Source: Caulobacter sp.
Lineage (GTDB): Bacteria; Pseudomonadota; Alphaproteobacteria; Caulobacterales; Caulobacteraceae
Direction: 5' to 3'
DNA: 64,000 bases
Assembly: GCA_021741355.1 (NCBI GenBank)
Contig: JAIOXZ010000002.1
Location: forward strand, 124,001 to 188,000
Shown: piece after piece, positions 21,937 to 31,192 of the stretch
Layout: every line of letters begins with the position of its first letter
Numbering within the stretch: the first letter of the stretch is position 1
The notes under the pieces: generated by a model
The model's input: the letters and a program-made list of their open reading frames with translations, nothing else
The model's database searches: none
Told to the model about the DNA's origin: nothing
Position numbers and translations under genes: made by a program

Positions 21937-24900
21937 CTAGCCGCCCGCCTTCAGCAGGTTGTCGTCGGAGTTGCGGTCGATCAGGAAGTTGTAGGGATCG
22001 ACCCCGCCGTACTTGGGTTCCTTGTCGACGGTGAAGGTCAGGACCTGGGTCCCGCTGCGGATCATCCGCGGCTGCATGACCACCACCTTGCTGCTGTCGA
22101 AGGTCTTGTCGCCCGGCATGGCCGTGAACAGGCCCACATCGAGCATCTCGGCCATCGGGGAGGCGGTCTCCTTGCCCTTGCCGTCGGCGTAGACCTTTTT
22201 GGCCTCGACCGTCAGGCTGACGTCATAGCGGCCGTCGGCGCGCTTCTTCACCACCATCGCCCTGGTCTTGAGATCGTAGAGGGTGATCTTCTCGAACAGG
22301 TCGGTGATCAGGGCCTGCTTGTCGGCCGGCGCCACGGCGCGCAGCTCGGCGATCAGATCCAGCGAGGTCGGGAAGGGCGCGGCCTTGAAGGCGAAGCGCT
22401 GCAGCAGCCGGCGCAGGGCGCGGTTGACCGTCTCCTCGCCCAGCTCCCGCTGCAGCCGGTACATCACCAGCGAGCCCTTGCGGTAGTGGATGTAGCCCTG
22501 CCCCTCGACCTTGTAGAGCGGCAGCTCCTCCACCGGTTCGCCACCGCGCGCGCGCAGGTAGCGGTCCAGCTCGTACTTGAGGAACTTGCGGATCTGGTCC
22601 TCGCCATACATGTGCTTCATGACCATCAGCGCCGAGTACTGGGCGAGGGTTTCCGACAGGGAGGTCGCGCCCTGCTGGTCGGCGCCGACGATCTGGTGCG
22701 CCCACCACTGGTGCCCGATCTCGTGGGCGCCGATGTAGGTCACCAGGTCGAACTTCGACTTGTCGCGATAGTCGGCGATGAAGCCGAGGTTTTCCGACCA
22801 GGGCATGGTGTTGGCGAAGGCCTGGGCGAAGTCGGCATAGGCCGGGAACTCGAGGAACCGAAGCTGGCGGAACTGGTAGGGGCTGAAGTTGGCTTGGTAG
22901 TAGTCCAGCGACGCCTTGCCGGCGGTCTTCATCCGCTCGACGTTCCAGGGGTGATGCGGGTCGTAGTAGACCGCGATCTGGACGCCCTTGTAGGCCTCCT
23001 TCGACACCGTGTAGCGGGCCGACTGGACCGAGAAGAACGGCAGCACCGGCGCCTCGGTGACGAAGCGCGCCGTGCGGCGCCCGTTGCTGACCACGTTGGA
23101 CACTTCATAGCCCGGCGCGATCGGCGTCTGGTCGGCCACCGTGGAAACGGTGATGTCGGCCGTCACCCAGTCGGCGTCATGGCGCAGATAGTGGAACGAC
23201 CGGCTGGCGGTATCGCCGAGCTTTGCCGGGCGCAGTTCGGCCGGCAGGCCGTATTTGCGGCGCTTGGCCCGGTCCTGCAGCAGGCCTGACCGCTCGACGC
23301 CCAGCAACGGCGCGATCTCGGCGTTGTTCAGGAAGGTGCCGTTGTCGACGACGCGGGTCTCGTTGCCCCGGTTGCGGAAGCCCCGCTGCGCGCGTTCGGT
23401 GGTGAAGGTGATCACCCGCCGCTCGCCCGGCAGCATCGGCGTATCGAGGGCGAAGATCCGGTAGTTGAACCGCTTGTAGGGATTGGCCGCCGGCCGCCCG
23501 CCCTCGATCGAGACGGCCTTCACCGTCAGGTCGCGGTCGAACAGCAGGTGAATGTCCTTCAGCGGCGCGTCGGTGCGGTTCTCGACCACATAGGAGCCGA
23601 GCGTCGTCGCGCGCGGCTGGTGCGGATAGAGGTCGACCTTCAGCGTCATCGAGACGATCTTGGGCCGGGGCAGCGCGTCGAAATGGTGCTCGCTGATCAG
23701 CGTCTTTTCAAAGTCGGCGAGCCACTTCTCGTCGGCGATGGCGGTCCGGTATTCGTTCCAGACGTTGGTGTTGATGTAGATGAACACGCCCGCGCCGGCG
23801 AACAGCGCCAGCGCCAGGGCGAAGGTCGCCCCGGCCTTGCCGGTCAGCCGCCGGGGCAGGCGCTTCAGACGCGGCCACAGCCGGGTCTCGGCGCCGCGCC
23901 GCCAGAGCGCATAGCTCAGCACCAGCAGAAGGACGGCGAAGGCGCTCCAGTAGACCCGGAACCAGGCCGCTCCGATCCAGAACTTGCCCTGGCCGTTCAT
24001 GTCCGACAGCGGCACGCCCGGCGCGCCGCCGTAGTTGTAGAGGTTGTGCTCGTAGCCGAGGTTCACGAAGGTGATCGTGGTGATCAGGTAGATCACCATC
24101 AGCCCCCAGCCGATGAACTTGTGCGGCGAGAGGGTCTGGAAAAACACCGCCAGCACCGCCAGCAGCAGCCAGTCGATCCCCTGCGGCAGCACGTACCACA
24201 GCAGATAGTCGCCCAGCTGGAACAGCTGGTAGCCCTTCAGCGCCTGGATGATCACGGCCGCGACCACGCTGATCACCAGCGTCGAGAGCAGCACCAGCGA
24301 GATGGCCAGCGTCTTGGGCCCGACGAAGGCCCAGTCCGGAACGGGCGTGGAATCGACGATCTCGTGGGTCTTCTTCTCGCGCTCCCGCCAGACCAGTTCG
24401 CCGGCGTAATAGACCGCAATGATCATCGGGATCAGGCTGAACGAACCCAGCAGCGGCGGGATCAGCGCGCGGGTCACCGGCCAGATCTGTCCGCCGTAGC
24501 CCGTGTCGTCGGTCGCGAACCACAGGGCGCCGATGGAGTTGAACAGACCCATCGCCAGCAGCACGAGATAGGCGGGACTGCCAAAGACCTGGCCCATGTC
24601 CATGCGCGTGCGGGCGAGCAGCTGGGCCCAGGCGGCGGCGGCGTCGAAGCGCGCCTTCGGCAAAGCCGCGAGAGGCGGCGGCGCGACATCGGGCGCAGCG
24701 GCGGCGATCAGCTTCGCAGCCTTGCCTTGCTTGCCGGACTGAGCGCCGGACTGGAAGCGGAACAGGAGGAAGGCGGACGACAGGAACAGCGCCGACAGGG
24801 CCACTGCGAAGAGACGGTTGAACAGCAGGGCGCCGGCCAGCGGTGGGACCAGGGTGTTGCGGTCCGCGACGGTCCAGTACTTGGTCGCCAGGCCATAGGC

Positions 24901-25542
24901 GGCGGTGCCGAACGGCTCCCAGAGGGCGGCTGCCTTTTCGAATTCAGGCTTGTCGAGTGCGATCCCTGCGATGGTCCAGAGGATCAGCAGGGCGATCACC
25001 CCGACGTAGGTCCACATCAGCGAGCGGGTGACGGTCGCCAGCGTGAAGAACAGCGACGAGGTCAGCAGCAGCGCCGGCAGCGCCAGCACGACATAGGCGT
25101 AGACGAAGGGCTGGATCGTCAGCGGACCCAGCGTCTCCTTGTCGACCCACGGCATCAGCGAGCCGATGGCGATCGCCGCCGGGACGGCGAAGAACGACAG
25201 ACAGACCGCCGCGAAGGCGCCGGTGAACCGGCCATAGAGGTAGTCGAACTTCGAGATCCGCGTGGACCTCAGGATTCCGCCAAAGCCTGTCTCGTCGTCG
25301 CGCACGACGATGTTCGCGACGAACGCCGTCGACACGAACATGTAGAAGATGGCCAGGATCAGGTGGATCAGCCCGATCATGAACGGCGCGTTCTTGTGCA
25401 CCCCCCCGCCGCCGCCGCCGATGCTGACCTGCTGGATCGTCACCGAGGCGAAGGTCAGCAGAAAGAAGATGACCGCCGCGACCCAGAACACCGGGTTGCG
25501 CAGCTGGTAGCGGAATTCGAAGCCCGCGATCTTGCTGAACAT
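21937..25542 (-). CDS. ABC-2 type permease fused to M1-family aminopeptidase
   Basis: A 1201-aa fusion. Residues ~1-600 are an ABC-2 permease with about twelve hydrophobic helices arranged as two similar halves ('FEFRYQLRNPVFWVAAVIFF' and 'MGQVFGSPAYLVLLAMGLF'). Residues ~640-1201 form a periplasmic M1 metallopeptidase domain with zinc motif 'YIGAHEIGHQWWAHQ' and the downstream Glu in 'SLSETLAQYSALMVMKHMYG'. The usual exopeptidase GAMEN motif reads 'NTMPWSENLGF' here, so activity may differ. The ATPase partner is the gene immediately upstream (10-bp gap). ATG 25542. Suggested role: export or processing of peptides at the inner membrane (inference). Confidence 0.88.
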   Translation of the reverse strand: MFSKIAGFEFRYQLRNPVFWVAAVIFFLLTFASVTIQQVSIGGGGGGVHKNAPFMIGLIHLILAIFYMFVSTAFVANIVVRDDETGFGGILRSTRISKFDYLYGRFTGAFAAVCLSFFAVPAAIAIGSLMPWVDKETLGPLTIQPFVYAYVVLALPALLLTSSLFFTLATVTRSLMWTYVGVIALLILWTIAGIALDKPEFEKAAALWEPFGTAAYGLATKYWTVADRNTLVPPLAGALLFNRLFAVALSALFLSSAFLLFRFQSGAQSGKQGKAAKLIAAAAPDVAPPPLAALPKARFDAAAAWAQLLARTRMDMGQVFGSPAYLVLLAMGLFNSIGALWFATDDTGYGGQIWPVTRALIPPLLGSFSLIPMIIAVYYAGELVWREREKKTHEIVDSTPVPDWAFVGPKTLAISLVLLSTLVISVVAAVIIQALKGYQLFQLGDYLLWYVLPQGIDWLLLAVLAVFFQTLSPHKFIGWGLMVIYLITTITFVNLGYEHNLYNYGGAPGVPLSDMNGQGKFWIGAAWFRVYWSAFAVLLLVLSYALWRRGAETRLWPRLKRLPRRLTGKAGATFALALALFAGAGVFIYINTNVWNEYRTAIADEKWLADFEKTLISEHHFDALPRPKIVSMTLKVDLYPHQPRATTLGSYVVENRTDAPLKDIHLLFDRDLTVKAVSIEGGRPAANPYKRFNYRIFALDTPMLPGERRVITFTTERAQRGFRNRGNETRVVDNGTFLNNAEIAPLLGVERSGLLQDRAKRRKYGLPAELRPAKLGDTASRSFHYLRHDADWVTADITVSTVADQTPIAPGYEVSNVVSNGRRTARFVTEAPVLPFFSVQSARYTVSKEAYKGVQIAVYYDPHHPWNVERMKTAGKASLDYYQANFSPYQFRQLRFLEFPAYADFAQAFANTMPWSENLGFIADYRDKSKFDLVTYIGAHEIGHQWWAHQIVGADQQGATSLSETLAQYSALMVMKHMYGEDQIRKFLKYELDRYLRARGGEPVEELPLYKVEGQGYIHYRKGSLVMYRLQRELGEETVNRALRRLLQRFAFKAAPFPTSLDLIAELRAVAPADKQALITDLFEKITLYDLKTRAMVVKKRADGRYDVSLTVEAKKVYADGKGKETASPMAEMLDVGLFTAMPGDKTFDSSKVVVMQPRMIRSGTQVLTFTVDKEPKYGGVDPYNFLIDRNSDDNLLKAGG

Positions 25543-25552
25543 GGCCGGGCCC

Positions 25553-26431
25553 TCAGGCGGCTTTGCGGTGCGTCGAGAGGGTGGAGAAGTAGACGTCCTC
25601 CAGATCCCCCTGCACCGGCGTGAAGCCATCGCCCGGGTTGTCGTCCGAAATGATGTGAATGACCGTGCGGCCGGCGAACAGGCGGGTGGAGATCACGCGA
25701 TAGCGGGCCTGGTGGTCCTTGAGCTCGCTCTTGTCGATGATCTTCTTCCAGATCCGGCCCTGCAGGCCGGCGACGAGGTCGGAGGGTGCGCCCTGGCCGA
25801 CAATCCGGCCGTCGCAGATGATCGCCATGGCCGGGCAGAGGTCGGATACGTCCTCGACGATGTGCGTCGAGAGGATCACCACCACGTTCTCGCCGATCTC
25901 GGCCAGCAGGTTGAGGAAGCGGTTGCGCTCCTCAGGATCGAGGCCGGCGGTGGGCTCGTCGACGATGATCAGGCTGGGGTCGCCGATCAGCGCCTGGGCG
26001 ATGCCGAACCGCTGGCGCATGCCGCCGGAGAAGCCGGCGATGGCCTTCTTGCGCACGTTCCACAGGTTGGTCTGGCCCAGCAGCGTCTCGACCGTCTCCT
26101 TGCGATCCTTCGCATTGGAGATGCCCTTGAGCACGGCCATGTGGTCGAGCATGTCATAGGCGGAAACCCGCGGGTAGACGCCGAAATCCTGCGGCAGGTA
26201 ACCGAGCGTGCGCCGCAACTGTTCAGGATCCTTGAGCACGTCGATCGCGCCGAAGCGGACATGGCCGGAGGTCGGCGCCTGCAACGTCGCGACGGTCCGC
26301 ATCAGGGTCGACTTGCCGGCGCCGTTCGGCCCCAGCAGGCCGAACATGCCCTTCTCGACCGTCAGGTTGACGTCATCCAGCGCGACCGTCCCGTTCGGAT
26401 AGACGTGCGTCAGGTTCTCGATGATCAGCAT
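25553..26431 (-). CDS. ABC transporter ATP-binding protein, partner of the permease-peptidase
   Basis: A 292-aa ATPase with Walker A 'GLLGPNGAGKSTLMR', signature 'GFSGGMRQRFGIAQAL', Walker B 'SLIIVDEPTAGLDPEERNRFL' and His switch 'ILSTHIVEDV'. The C-terminal ~70 residues are an extra domain of the type found in ABC-2 exporters. ATG 26431 ('MLIIENLTHVYPNGTVALDD') is preferred over an upstream ATG at 26443. Followed after 10 bp by the permease-M1 fusion; together they make a complete two-gene exporter. Confidence 0.92.
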   Translation of the reverse strand: MLIIENLTHVYPNGTVALDDVNLTVEKGMFGLLGPNGAGKSTLMRTVATLQAPTSGHVRFGAIDVLKDPEQLRRTLGYLPQDFGVYPRVSAYDMLDHMAVLKGISNAKDRKETVETLLGQTNLWNVRKKAIAGFSGGMRQRFGIAQALIGDPSLIIVDEPTAGLDPEERNRFLNLLAEIGENVVVILSTHIVEDVSDLCPAMAIICDGRIVGQGAPSDLVAGLQGRIWKKIIDKSELKDHQARYRVISTRLFAGRTVIHIISDDNPGDGFTPVQGDLEDVYFSTLSTHRKAA

Positions 26432-26577
26432 GATACGGCCCACCCCCCGGTGATGACTGTTGCGCTCGATAGTCCCCCGCGAAAGTCATGGCGGGCGAGG
26501 CCCGCTGGAGCAAGTGAAAGAACGGTAAGGCGCGGAACGTCTCGCCATCGTCATCCGGCTTCGCTAGGAACCGGGGC

Positions 26578-27351
26578 ATGACCCGCAAAATCAGCTTCGA
26601 CGCCATCGAGAACTTCCGCGACTTCGGCGACTACGCCGCCGGAGACCGCCGCCTGAAGCGCGGCCGCCTTTATCGCGCGGCCCATCAGTCAGAAGCCACG
26701 GAGGCCGACCTGGCCGCCATGCAGGCGCTGGGTCTGTCGGTGATCGTCGACCTGCGCCGGCCGAACGAACGCGAACGCAGCCCAAGCCGACGCTGGGAAG
26801 GCTTCGACGGCCTGGTCATCGAGAACGACCTCGGCCACGAGGAAGAGGACCCCTGGCACCTGTTCATCAAGAACTCGGACCTGACCGCCAGGGCCTTCAC
26901 CGACTACATGGTCGGCTACTACCGGGAGGCCCCGTACGTCGACCGCCACGTCGACCTCTACAGCCGCTATTTCCACGCCCTGTCGGAGACCGACGGCGCG
27001 GTGCTGATTCACTGCGCGGCCGGCAAGGACCGCACCGGCATCCTGGCGGCCCTGACCCATCACCTGGCCGGCGTCAGCGAGGCTGACATCGTCGCCGACT
27101 TCCTGCTGACCAATGATCCGCTGCGCTTCGAGCGTCGCGCGCCGCAGTTCGCCGCCCATATCGAGGAGATGACCGGCCGTCGCCCGACCCAGGACGCCGT
27201 AATCACGGCTCTGGGTGTCGAGGCCCACTATCTTGAGACCGCCTTCGGCGCGATCCACGAGAAGCACGGCACGCTGGACGGCTACCTTGAAGAGGTTCTC
27301 GGCGTCGACGCCGCCCGCCGCGAAGCCATCGCCCACCGGATTCTCGACTAA
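26578..27351 (+). CDS. Tyrosine-specific protein phosphatase (DSP_Y3 type)
   Basis: A 257-aa member of the IphP/PtpB-like protein-tyrosine phosphatase family. The signature loop 'LIHCAAGKDRTGILAALTHHLAGV' contains the catalytic Cys and Arg (HCxxGKDRTG, residues ~143-153). The N-terminus 'ENFRDFGDYAAGDRRLKRGRLYRAAHQSE' is typical. Relatives dephosphorylate phosphotyrosine proteins or phosphoinositides. No signal peptide. Divergent from the ABC ATPase; a hairpin follows the stop. Confidence 0.9.
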   Translation: MTRKISFDAIENFRDFGDYAAGDRRLKRGRLYRAAHQSEATEADLAAMQALGLSVIVDLRRPNERERSPSRRWEGFDGLVIENDLGHEEEDPWHLFIKNSDLTARAFTDYMVGYYREAPYVDRHVDLYSRYFHALSETDGAVLIHCAAGKDRTGILAALTHHLAGVSEADIVADFLLTNDPLRFERRAPQFAAHIEEMTGRRPTQDAVITALGVEAHYLETAFGAIHEKHGTLDGYLEEVLGVDAARREAIAHRILD

Positions 27352-27361
27352 ACGCGCCGCC

Positions 27362-27389
27362 GGGGACATGTACTTCAGTACGTGTCCCC
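27362..27389. terminator. Hairpin between convergent phosphatase and lptB genes
   Basis: GGGGACATGTACT (27362-27374) pairs with AGTACGTGTCCCC (27377-27389) with one G-U pair and a 2-nt turn. There is no T-run; it is a likely bidirectional terminator. Confidence 0.6.
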
Positions 27390-27406
27390 CAGCCGACAGG
27401 CAGTCG

Positions 27407-28150
27407 TCAGTTGAAGCGGTCGCCCAGATAAACGCGGCGGACGTCGGGGTTGTCGACGATCTCCTGCGGCGCGCCCTCGAACAGCACTTCACCGGCGTGG
27501 ATGATCGAGGCGCGGTCGATGATGTCGAGCGTCTCGCGCACATTGTGGTCGGTGATCAGGATGCCGATGCCGCGACCCTTGAGGTAGCCGATCACGTCGC
27601 GGATGTCGGCAATCGCCAGGGGGTCGATGCCGGCGAACGGTTCGTCCAGCAGCATGAACGACGGCTCGCTGGCCAGGGCGCGGGCGATTTCCACGCGCCG
27701 GCGCTCGCCGCCCGACAACGACACGGCCGGGGCCGATTTCAGGTGACTGATGCGCAGTTCCTCGAGCAGGGCGGCGGTCGCCTCGCGGGCGCGGCCGGTT
27801 TCCTTCTCGCGCATCTCGACGACGGCCAGAACGTTTTCCTCGACCGTCATGCCGCGGAAGATCGATGCTTCCTGCGGCAGGTAGCCGACGCCCATGCGGG
27901 CGCGCTGATACATCGGCAGGGCGGTGATGTCGCGACCGTCCAGACGGATCGCGCCGTCGTCGACCGGGATCAGGCCGGTGATCATATAGAAGCAGGTCGT
28001 CTTGCCGGCGCCGTTCGGCCCGAGCAGACCGACGACCTCGCCACGCTTCAGCCGCAGGCTGACGCCGTGCACGATCTGACGATCGCCGAACGACTTGAAC
28101 AGCCGGTCGACGACGAGACCCTCGCCGCTCTGGTCGAGGTCGGCGGCCAC
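27407..28150 (-). CDS. lptB: LPS export ABC transporter ATPase LptB
   Basis: A 247-aa cytoplasmic ATPase that powers LPS extraction by LptFG. Walker A 'GLLGPNGAGKTTCFYMI' (the LptB-typical TTCFYM), 'GVGYLPQEASIFRGMTVEENV', signature 'SLSGGERRRVEIARAL', Walker B 'FMLLDEPFAGIDPLAI', switch 'LITDHNVRETL'. It begins with GTG directly after the lptA stop. In many proteobacteria rpoN follows lptB, but here the next gene is a convergent phosphatase. Confidence 0.96.
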   Translation of the reverse strand: MAADLDQSGEGLVVDRLFKSFGDRQIVHGVSLRLKRGEVVGLLGPNGAGKTTCFYMITGLIPVDDGAIRLDGRDITALPMYQRARMGVGYLPQEASIFRGMTVEENVLAVVEMREKETGRAREATAALLEELRISHLKSAPAVSLSGGERRRVEIARALASEPSFMLLDEPFAGIDPLAIADIRDVIGYLKGRGIGILITDHNVRETLDIIDRASIIHAGEVLFEGAPQEIVDNPDVRRVYLGDRFN

Positions 28151-28672
28151 CTAGTTGGTGGTCCCCTGGTTGGGATAGAAGACGCCGCGAACCCGGCCGG
28201 TCTTGTTGCGGCCGGTGGTGTTGGAGGACATCGTGGCCTGGCCGGTCTTGGTGTTGATCACCAGGCGGTCACCGCGGACCACGCTCTTGCCCTGCACCAC
28301 AATGACGTTGCCGCTCAGGGTGATGGACTCGCCGCCGAAGCTGTAGACGGCGGCGTCAGCCCGGACGGTGCGCTCGGGTGTCACGAAGTAGACCTGGCCG
28401 GTCGCCTCCATCCGGTCGCTGGCGCCGCAGGTGTCGCCCTTTTTCAGGCTGTACATGCGGACGCTGTCGGCCCGCAGCCGCGTACGCCCCTGGAGAGCCT
28501 CGACCGCGCCGCTCCAGGTCGACTGGCACTGGCTCTGGATGACCTCCGAGGAATCGGCGGTGATGTCGATCGGCGCGCGCGGATCGAGCTGCGCCAGCGC
28601 GGCGCTCGCGCCGAACAGCACGCCGACGGCGACCGTGGCCGCCAATCCAAGATGTTTTACCGCGCTCTGCAT
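28151..28672 (-). CDS. lptA: LPS transport periplasmic protein LptA
   Basis: A 173-aa protein. A signal peptide (residues ~1-27, cleavage near 'AALAQ') is followed by a beta-jellyroll OstA domain ('PIDITADSSEVIQ', 'DRMEATGQVYFVTPERTVRADAAVYSF', 'ITLSGNVIVVQGKSVVRGDRLVIN'). It forms the periplasmic bridge for LPS between LptC and LptD. ATG 28672 is preferred because GGGAG sits 8 bp upstream; ATG 28693 is an alternative. The stop abuts the lptB start. Confidence 0.93.
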   Translation of the reverse strand: MQSAVKHLGLAATVAVGVLFGASAALAQLDPRAPIDITADSSEVIQSQCQSTWSGAVEALQGRTRLRADSVRMYSLKKGDTCGASDRMEATGQVYFVTPERTVRADAAVYSFGGESITLSGNVIVVQGKSVVRGDRLVINTKTGQATMSSNTTGRNKTGRVRGVFYPNQGTTN

Positions 28673-28701
28673 GCGCGCTCCCGACCTGATCATGACCCGT
28701 C

Positions 28702-29325
28702 TTATTCCGGATTGACGCGCGTGCGAACCCTGCCTCGGAACTCGATGCGGTCGCCCTTGTCCTTGACCGTATATGAGTCGGCCGAAACCTGACCCACCGG
28801 ACCGTCGCCCTCGATGCCCTTCTGGCCGACAGCGGACCCGGTCCGGGTGTCGATGGTGATGTCATTCGAGGCGATGCGGTTGCCGAGACCGTCGTCGATG
28901 CGGACATCGCCGGTCAGCTGAAGCAGCCGCGTTTTCTCGTCATACACGCCCATGCGGGCCATCAGACGGCGCGGCGTCGCCGTCTCGGCGCCGACGACCA
29001 TGATCGGCTCGATCAGGCTGACCCGATGAGGCTCGCGCTCGTCCCGCGCGGCCTCCTGGGCCCCGATCAGGAAGCTGCGGCCATCCTCGACCCGTCCCTG
29101 GAAGCGGGCGCCGACCATGCGGATGATCGGATCGTCGTTGCGGACCAGCTTGGGCGCCTTCACCGCACTGAGCGTCACCAGGCCCACGAGCCCGAGCGCA
29201 ATCAGCGCCATCAGCGCGGGCAGGGCGCGGCGCAGTCGGGTGATCAGCCGCAGCCGGCGCTCCCAACGCGCGAAGGCGGCGTCGCGATCAACGGGCGTAT
29301 CGGCGGGATGCGCGGCGACCGTCAT
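28702..29325 (-). CDS. lptC: LPS export protein LptC
   Basis: A 207-aa inner-membrane protein. One N-terminal transmembrane helix ('ALPALMALIALGLVGLVTLSA', residues ~34-54) anchors a periplasmic jellyroll domain ('NDDPIIRMVGARFQGRVEDGRSFLI', 'RLLQLTGDVRIDDGLGNRIASNDITIDTR'-like pattern). It receives LPS from LptBFG and passes it to LptA. Order rnd-lptC-lptA-lptB with short gaps (8 and 29 bp) marks a single operon. Confidence 0.9.
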   Translation of the reverse strand: MTVAAHPADTPVDRDAAFARWERRLRLITRLRRALPALMALIALGLVGLVTLSAVKAPKLVRNDDPIIRMVGARFQGRVEDGRSFLIGAQEAARDEREPHRVSLIEPIMVVGAETATPRRLMARMGVYDEKTRLLQLTGDVRIDDGLGNRIASNDITIDTRTGSAVGQKGIEGDGPVGQVSADSYTVKDKGDRIEFRGRVRTRVNPE

Positions 29326-29333
29326 CAGCCGCC

Positions 29334-29951
29334 TCAGCTATGGGCGAAGATGTCGACCTCTTCCCAGCCGGCGAGGTCGAGCCGCGCGCGCTGGGGCAGG
29401 AAGTCGAAACAGGCCTGGGCCAGGTCGGCCCGGCCTTCGCGGTCGAGCATGGCCTGCAGGCGGTTCTTGACGCCGTGCAGATAGAGCACGTCGGAAGCGG
29501 CGTAGGCGATCTGTTCGGGCGACAACACGGCCGCTCCCCAGTCCGAGCTTTGCTGGGCCTTGCTGAGGTCCACGCCGAGCAGCTCCTTGCACACGTCCTT
29601 CAGGCCGTGGCGATCAGTGTAGGTCCGGGCGAGCTTGGAGGCGATCTTGGTGCACCAGACGGGGTTGGTCGTGACCCCCAGATGGTGCTCGAACATGGCG
29701 ATATCAAAGCGGCCGAAGTGAAAAATCTTCAGCACCGCGGGATCGGTCAGCAGCGCCTTGAGGTTGGGGCAGTCATAGAGCGGACGGTTCATCCGCACGA
29801 CATGGGCGTCGCCGTCGCCGGCCGAGATCTGCACGACGCACAGCGGATCCCGCTGGAGGCTCAGCCCCATGGTCTCGGAATCAATGGCCACCGACGTCGC
29901 GCCCGCGAACAGGCCCGCCGGGATGTCGCCTTCATGCAGATGATTGGCCAA
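29334..29951 (-). CDS. rnd: Ribonuclease D-type 3'-5' exonuclease (single domain)
   Basis: A 205-aa DEDDy exonuclease, comparable to the N-terminal domain of RNase D without HRDC domains. Catalytic motifs: 'VAIDSETMGLS' (Exo I Asp/Glu), 'FHFGRFDIAMFEH' (Exo II Asp) and 'QIAYAASDVLYLHGV' (Exo III Tyr/Asp). It acts in RNA 3'-end processing or decay. It heads the rnd-lptC-lptA-lptB cluster, an arrangement seen in other Caulobacterales. Confidence 0.9.
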   Translation of the reverse strand: MANHLHEGDIPAGLFAGATSVAIDSETMGLSLQRDPLCVVQISAGDGDAHVVRMNRPLYDCPNLKALLTDPAVLKIFHFGRFDIAMFEHHLGVTTNPVWCTKIASKLARTYTDRHGLKDVCKELLGVDLSKAQQSSDWGAAVLSPEQIAYAASDVLYLHGVKNRLQAMLDREGRADLAQACFDFLPQRARLDLAGWEEVDIFAHS

Positions 29952-29998
29952 ATGCAGTCGCTCCCACTCTCACTCTACTACCATATAGAAGAGGAGGG

Positions 29999-30085
<87 letters not shown>

Positions 30086-30127
30086 TCGCATACCTTTCCG
30101 GAACCCCGGATCAGCGCGAAGGCGAGC

Positions 30128-30156
30128 CTCATAGGGCGCCGTCTTGATGCGGTCAA
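30128..30156 (-). promoter_or_regulatory. Sigma-70-type promoter for tRNA-Leu
   Basis: Minus strand: TTGACC (30156-30151), 17-bp spacer, TATGAG (30133-30128), about 43 bp upstream of the mature 5' end. Confidence 0.6.
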
Positions 30157-30222
30157 TGGCGCGTTGCGTATAGAGCGCCCGTCGTCTATCCGGGCGTTAT
30201 CGTAAAGGGAAAAGGCGCCGTC

Positions 30223-31188
30223 ATGCGTGGGCTCGTCACCGTCTTCGGAGGAACCGGCTTTATCGGTCGTCAGGTCGTCCGCTCGCTGGCGAAGCAGGGC
30301 TACCGTGTCCGGGTCGCCGCCCGCAATGTCGGGCGCGGCTATCGCCTGCGCATGCTGGGCGATGTCGGCCAGATCGAGGTGGTTCAGGCGAACGTCCGCA
30401 ATCCGGACTCGGTGAGCCGGGCGCTGGACGGCGCGGAGGTCTGCGTGAACCTGGTCGGGGTGCTGTTCGAGAGCGGCCGCCAGGGATTCCAGACGATTCA
30501 CACGATGGGCGCGAAGGCGATCGCCGAGGCCGCCGCCGCGCGCGGGATCACCCGCTTCGTGCAGATCTCTGCCATCGGCGCCGACGCGCAGTCGCCCGCG
30601 AAGTACGCCCGCAGCAAGGCCGAGGGTGAGGCCGCGGTGCGCGCCGCGATCCCGACGGCGGTGATCCTGCGACCCTCGGTGGTGTTCGGCCCCGAGGACG
30701 ACTTCTTCAACCGGTTTGCGGCCATGGCCTCAATCAGCCCGGCCCTGCCGCTGCCCGGCGGCGGCGAGACGCGCTTCCAGCCGGTCTATGTCGCCGACCT
30801 GGCCGCCGCGGTTGCCAAGGTCGTGACCGACCCGGACTGCGCTGGAAAGACCTATGAGCTGGGCGGGCCGGGCGTCTTCACCTTCCGCGAGCTGATGGCG
30901 TTCGTGCTGCTGGAAACCGGCAAGAACCGTTTCCTCGCGCCGCTGCCCTGGCCGGTCGCCTCGCTGGTCGGCAAACTGGCGGCGGTGACGGCGGTGATCG
31001 GGATCGCCCCGGTGCTGACGTCGGACCAGGTCGAGCTGCTGCGCAGCGACAATGTCGTCGCTGATGGCGCGGCGGGCTTTGACGCGCTGGGCATCACCCC
31101 GCGCAGCGTCGAGGCGATCGTCCCGAGCTATCTCTACAGCTACCGCAAGGGCGGCCAGTACGCGGCGACGCCCGAAGGCGCCGTCTAG
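30223..31188 (+). CDS. NDUFA9-like NAD(P)-binding epimerase-family protein
   Basis: A 321-aa extended SDR protein, of the type annotated as complex I NDUFA9 subunit family. The N-terminal dinucleotide motif is 'VTVFGGTGFIGRQVV'. Other features: 'VCVNLVGVLFESGRQGFQTIH', 'ISAIGADAQSPAKYARSKAEGE' (YxxxK), and 'ILRPSVVFGPEDDFFNRFA'. In mitochondria the NDUFA9 homologue is a complex I accessory subunit; the bacterial role is not proven. Divergent from tRNA-Leu, convergent with uppP (4-bp gap). Confidence 0.85.
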   Translation: MRGLVTVFGGTGFIGRQVVRSLAKQGYRVRVAARNVGRGYRLRMLGDVGQIEVVQANVRNPDSVSRALDGAEVCVNLVGVLFESGRQGFQTIHTMGAKAIAEAAAARGITRFVQISAIGADAQSPAKYARSKAEGEAAVRAAIPTAVILRPSVVFGPEDDFFNRFAAMASISPALPLPGGGETRFQPVYVADLAAAVAKVVTDPDCAGKTYELGGPGVFTFRELMAFVLLETGKNRFLAPLPWPVASLVGKLAAVTAVIGIAPVLTSDQVELLRSDNVVADGAAGFDALGITPRSVEAIVPSYLYSYRKGGQYAATPEGAV

Positions 31189-31192
31189 TCCG

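Noticed and set aside
23548..25623. A 691-codon plus-strand frame opposite the permease-peptidase gene
   Set aside because: Arg/Gln/Asp-rich low-complexity translation, no domains; shadow of the long minus-strand gene.
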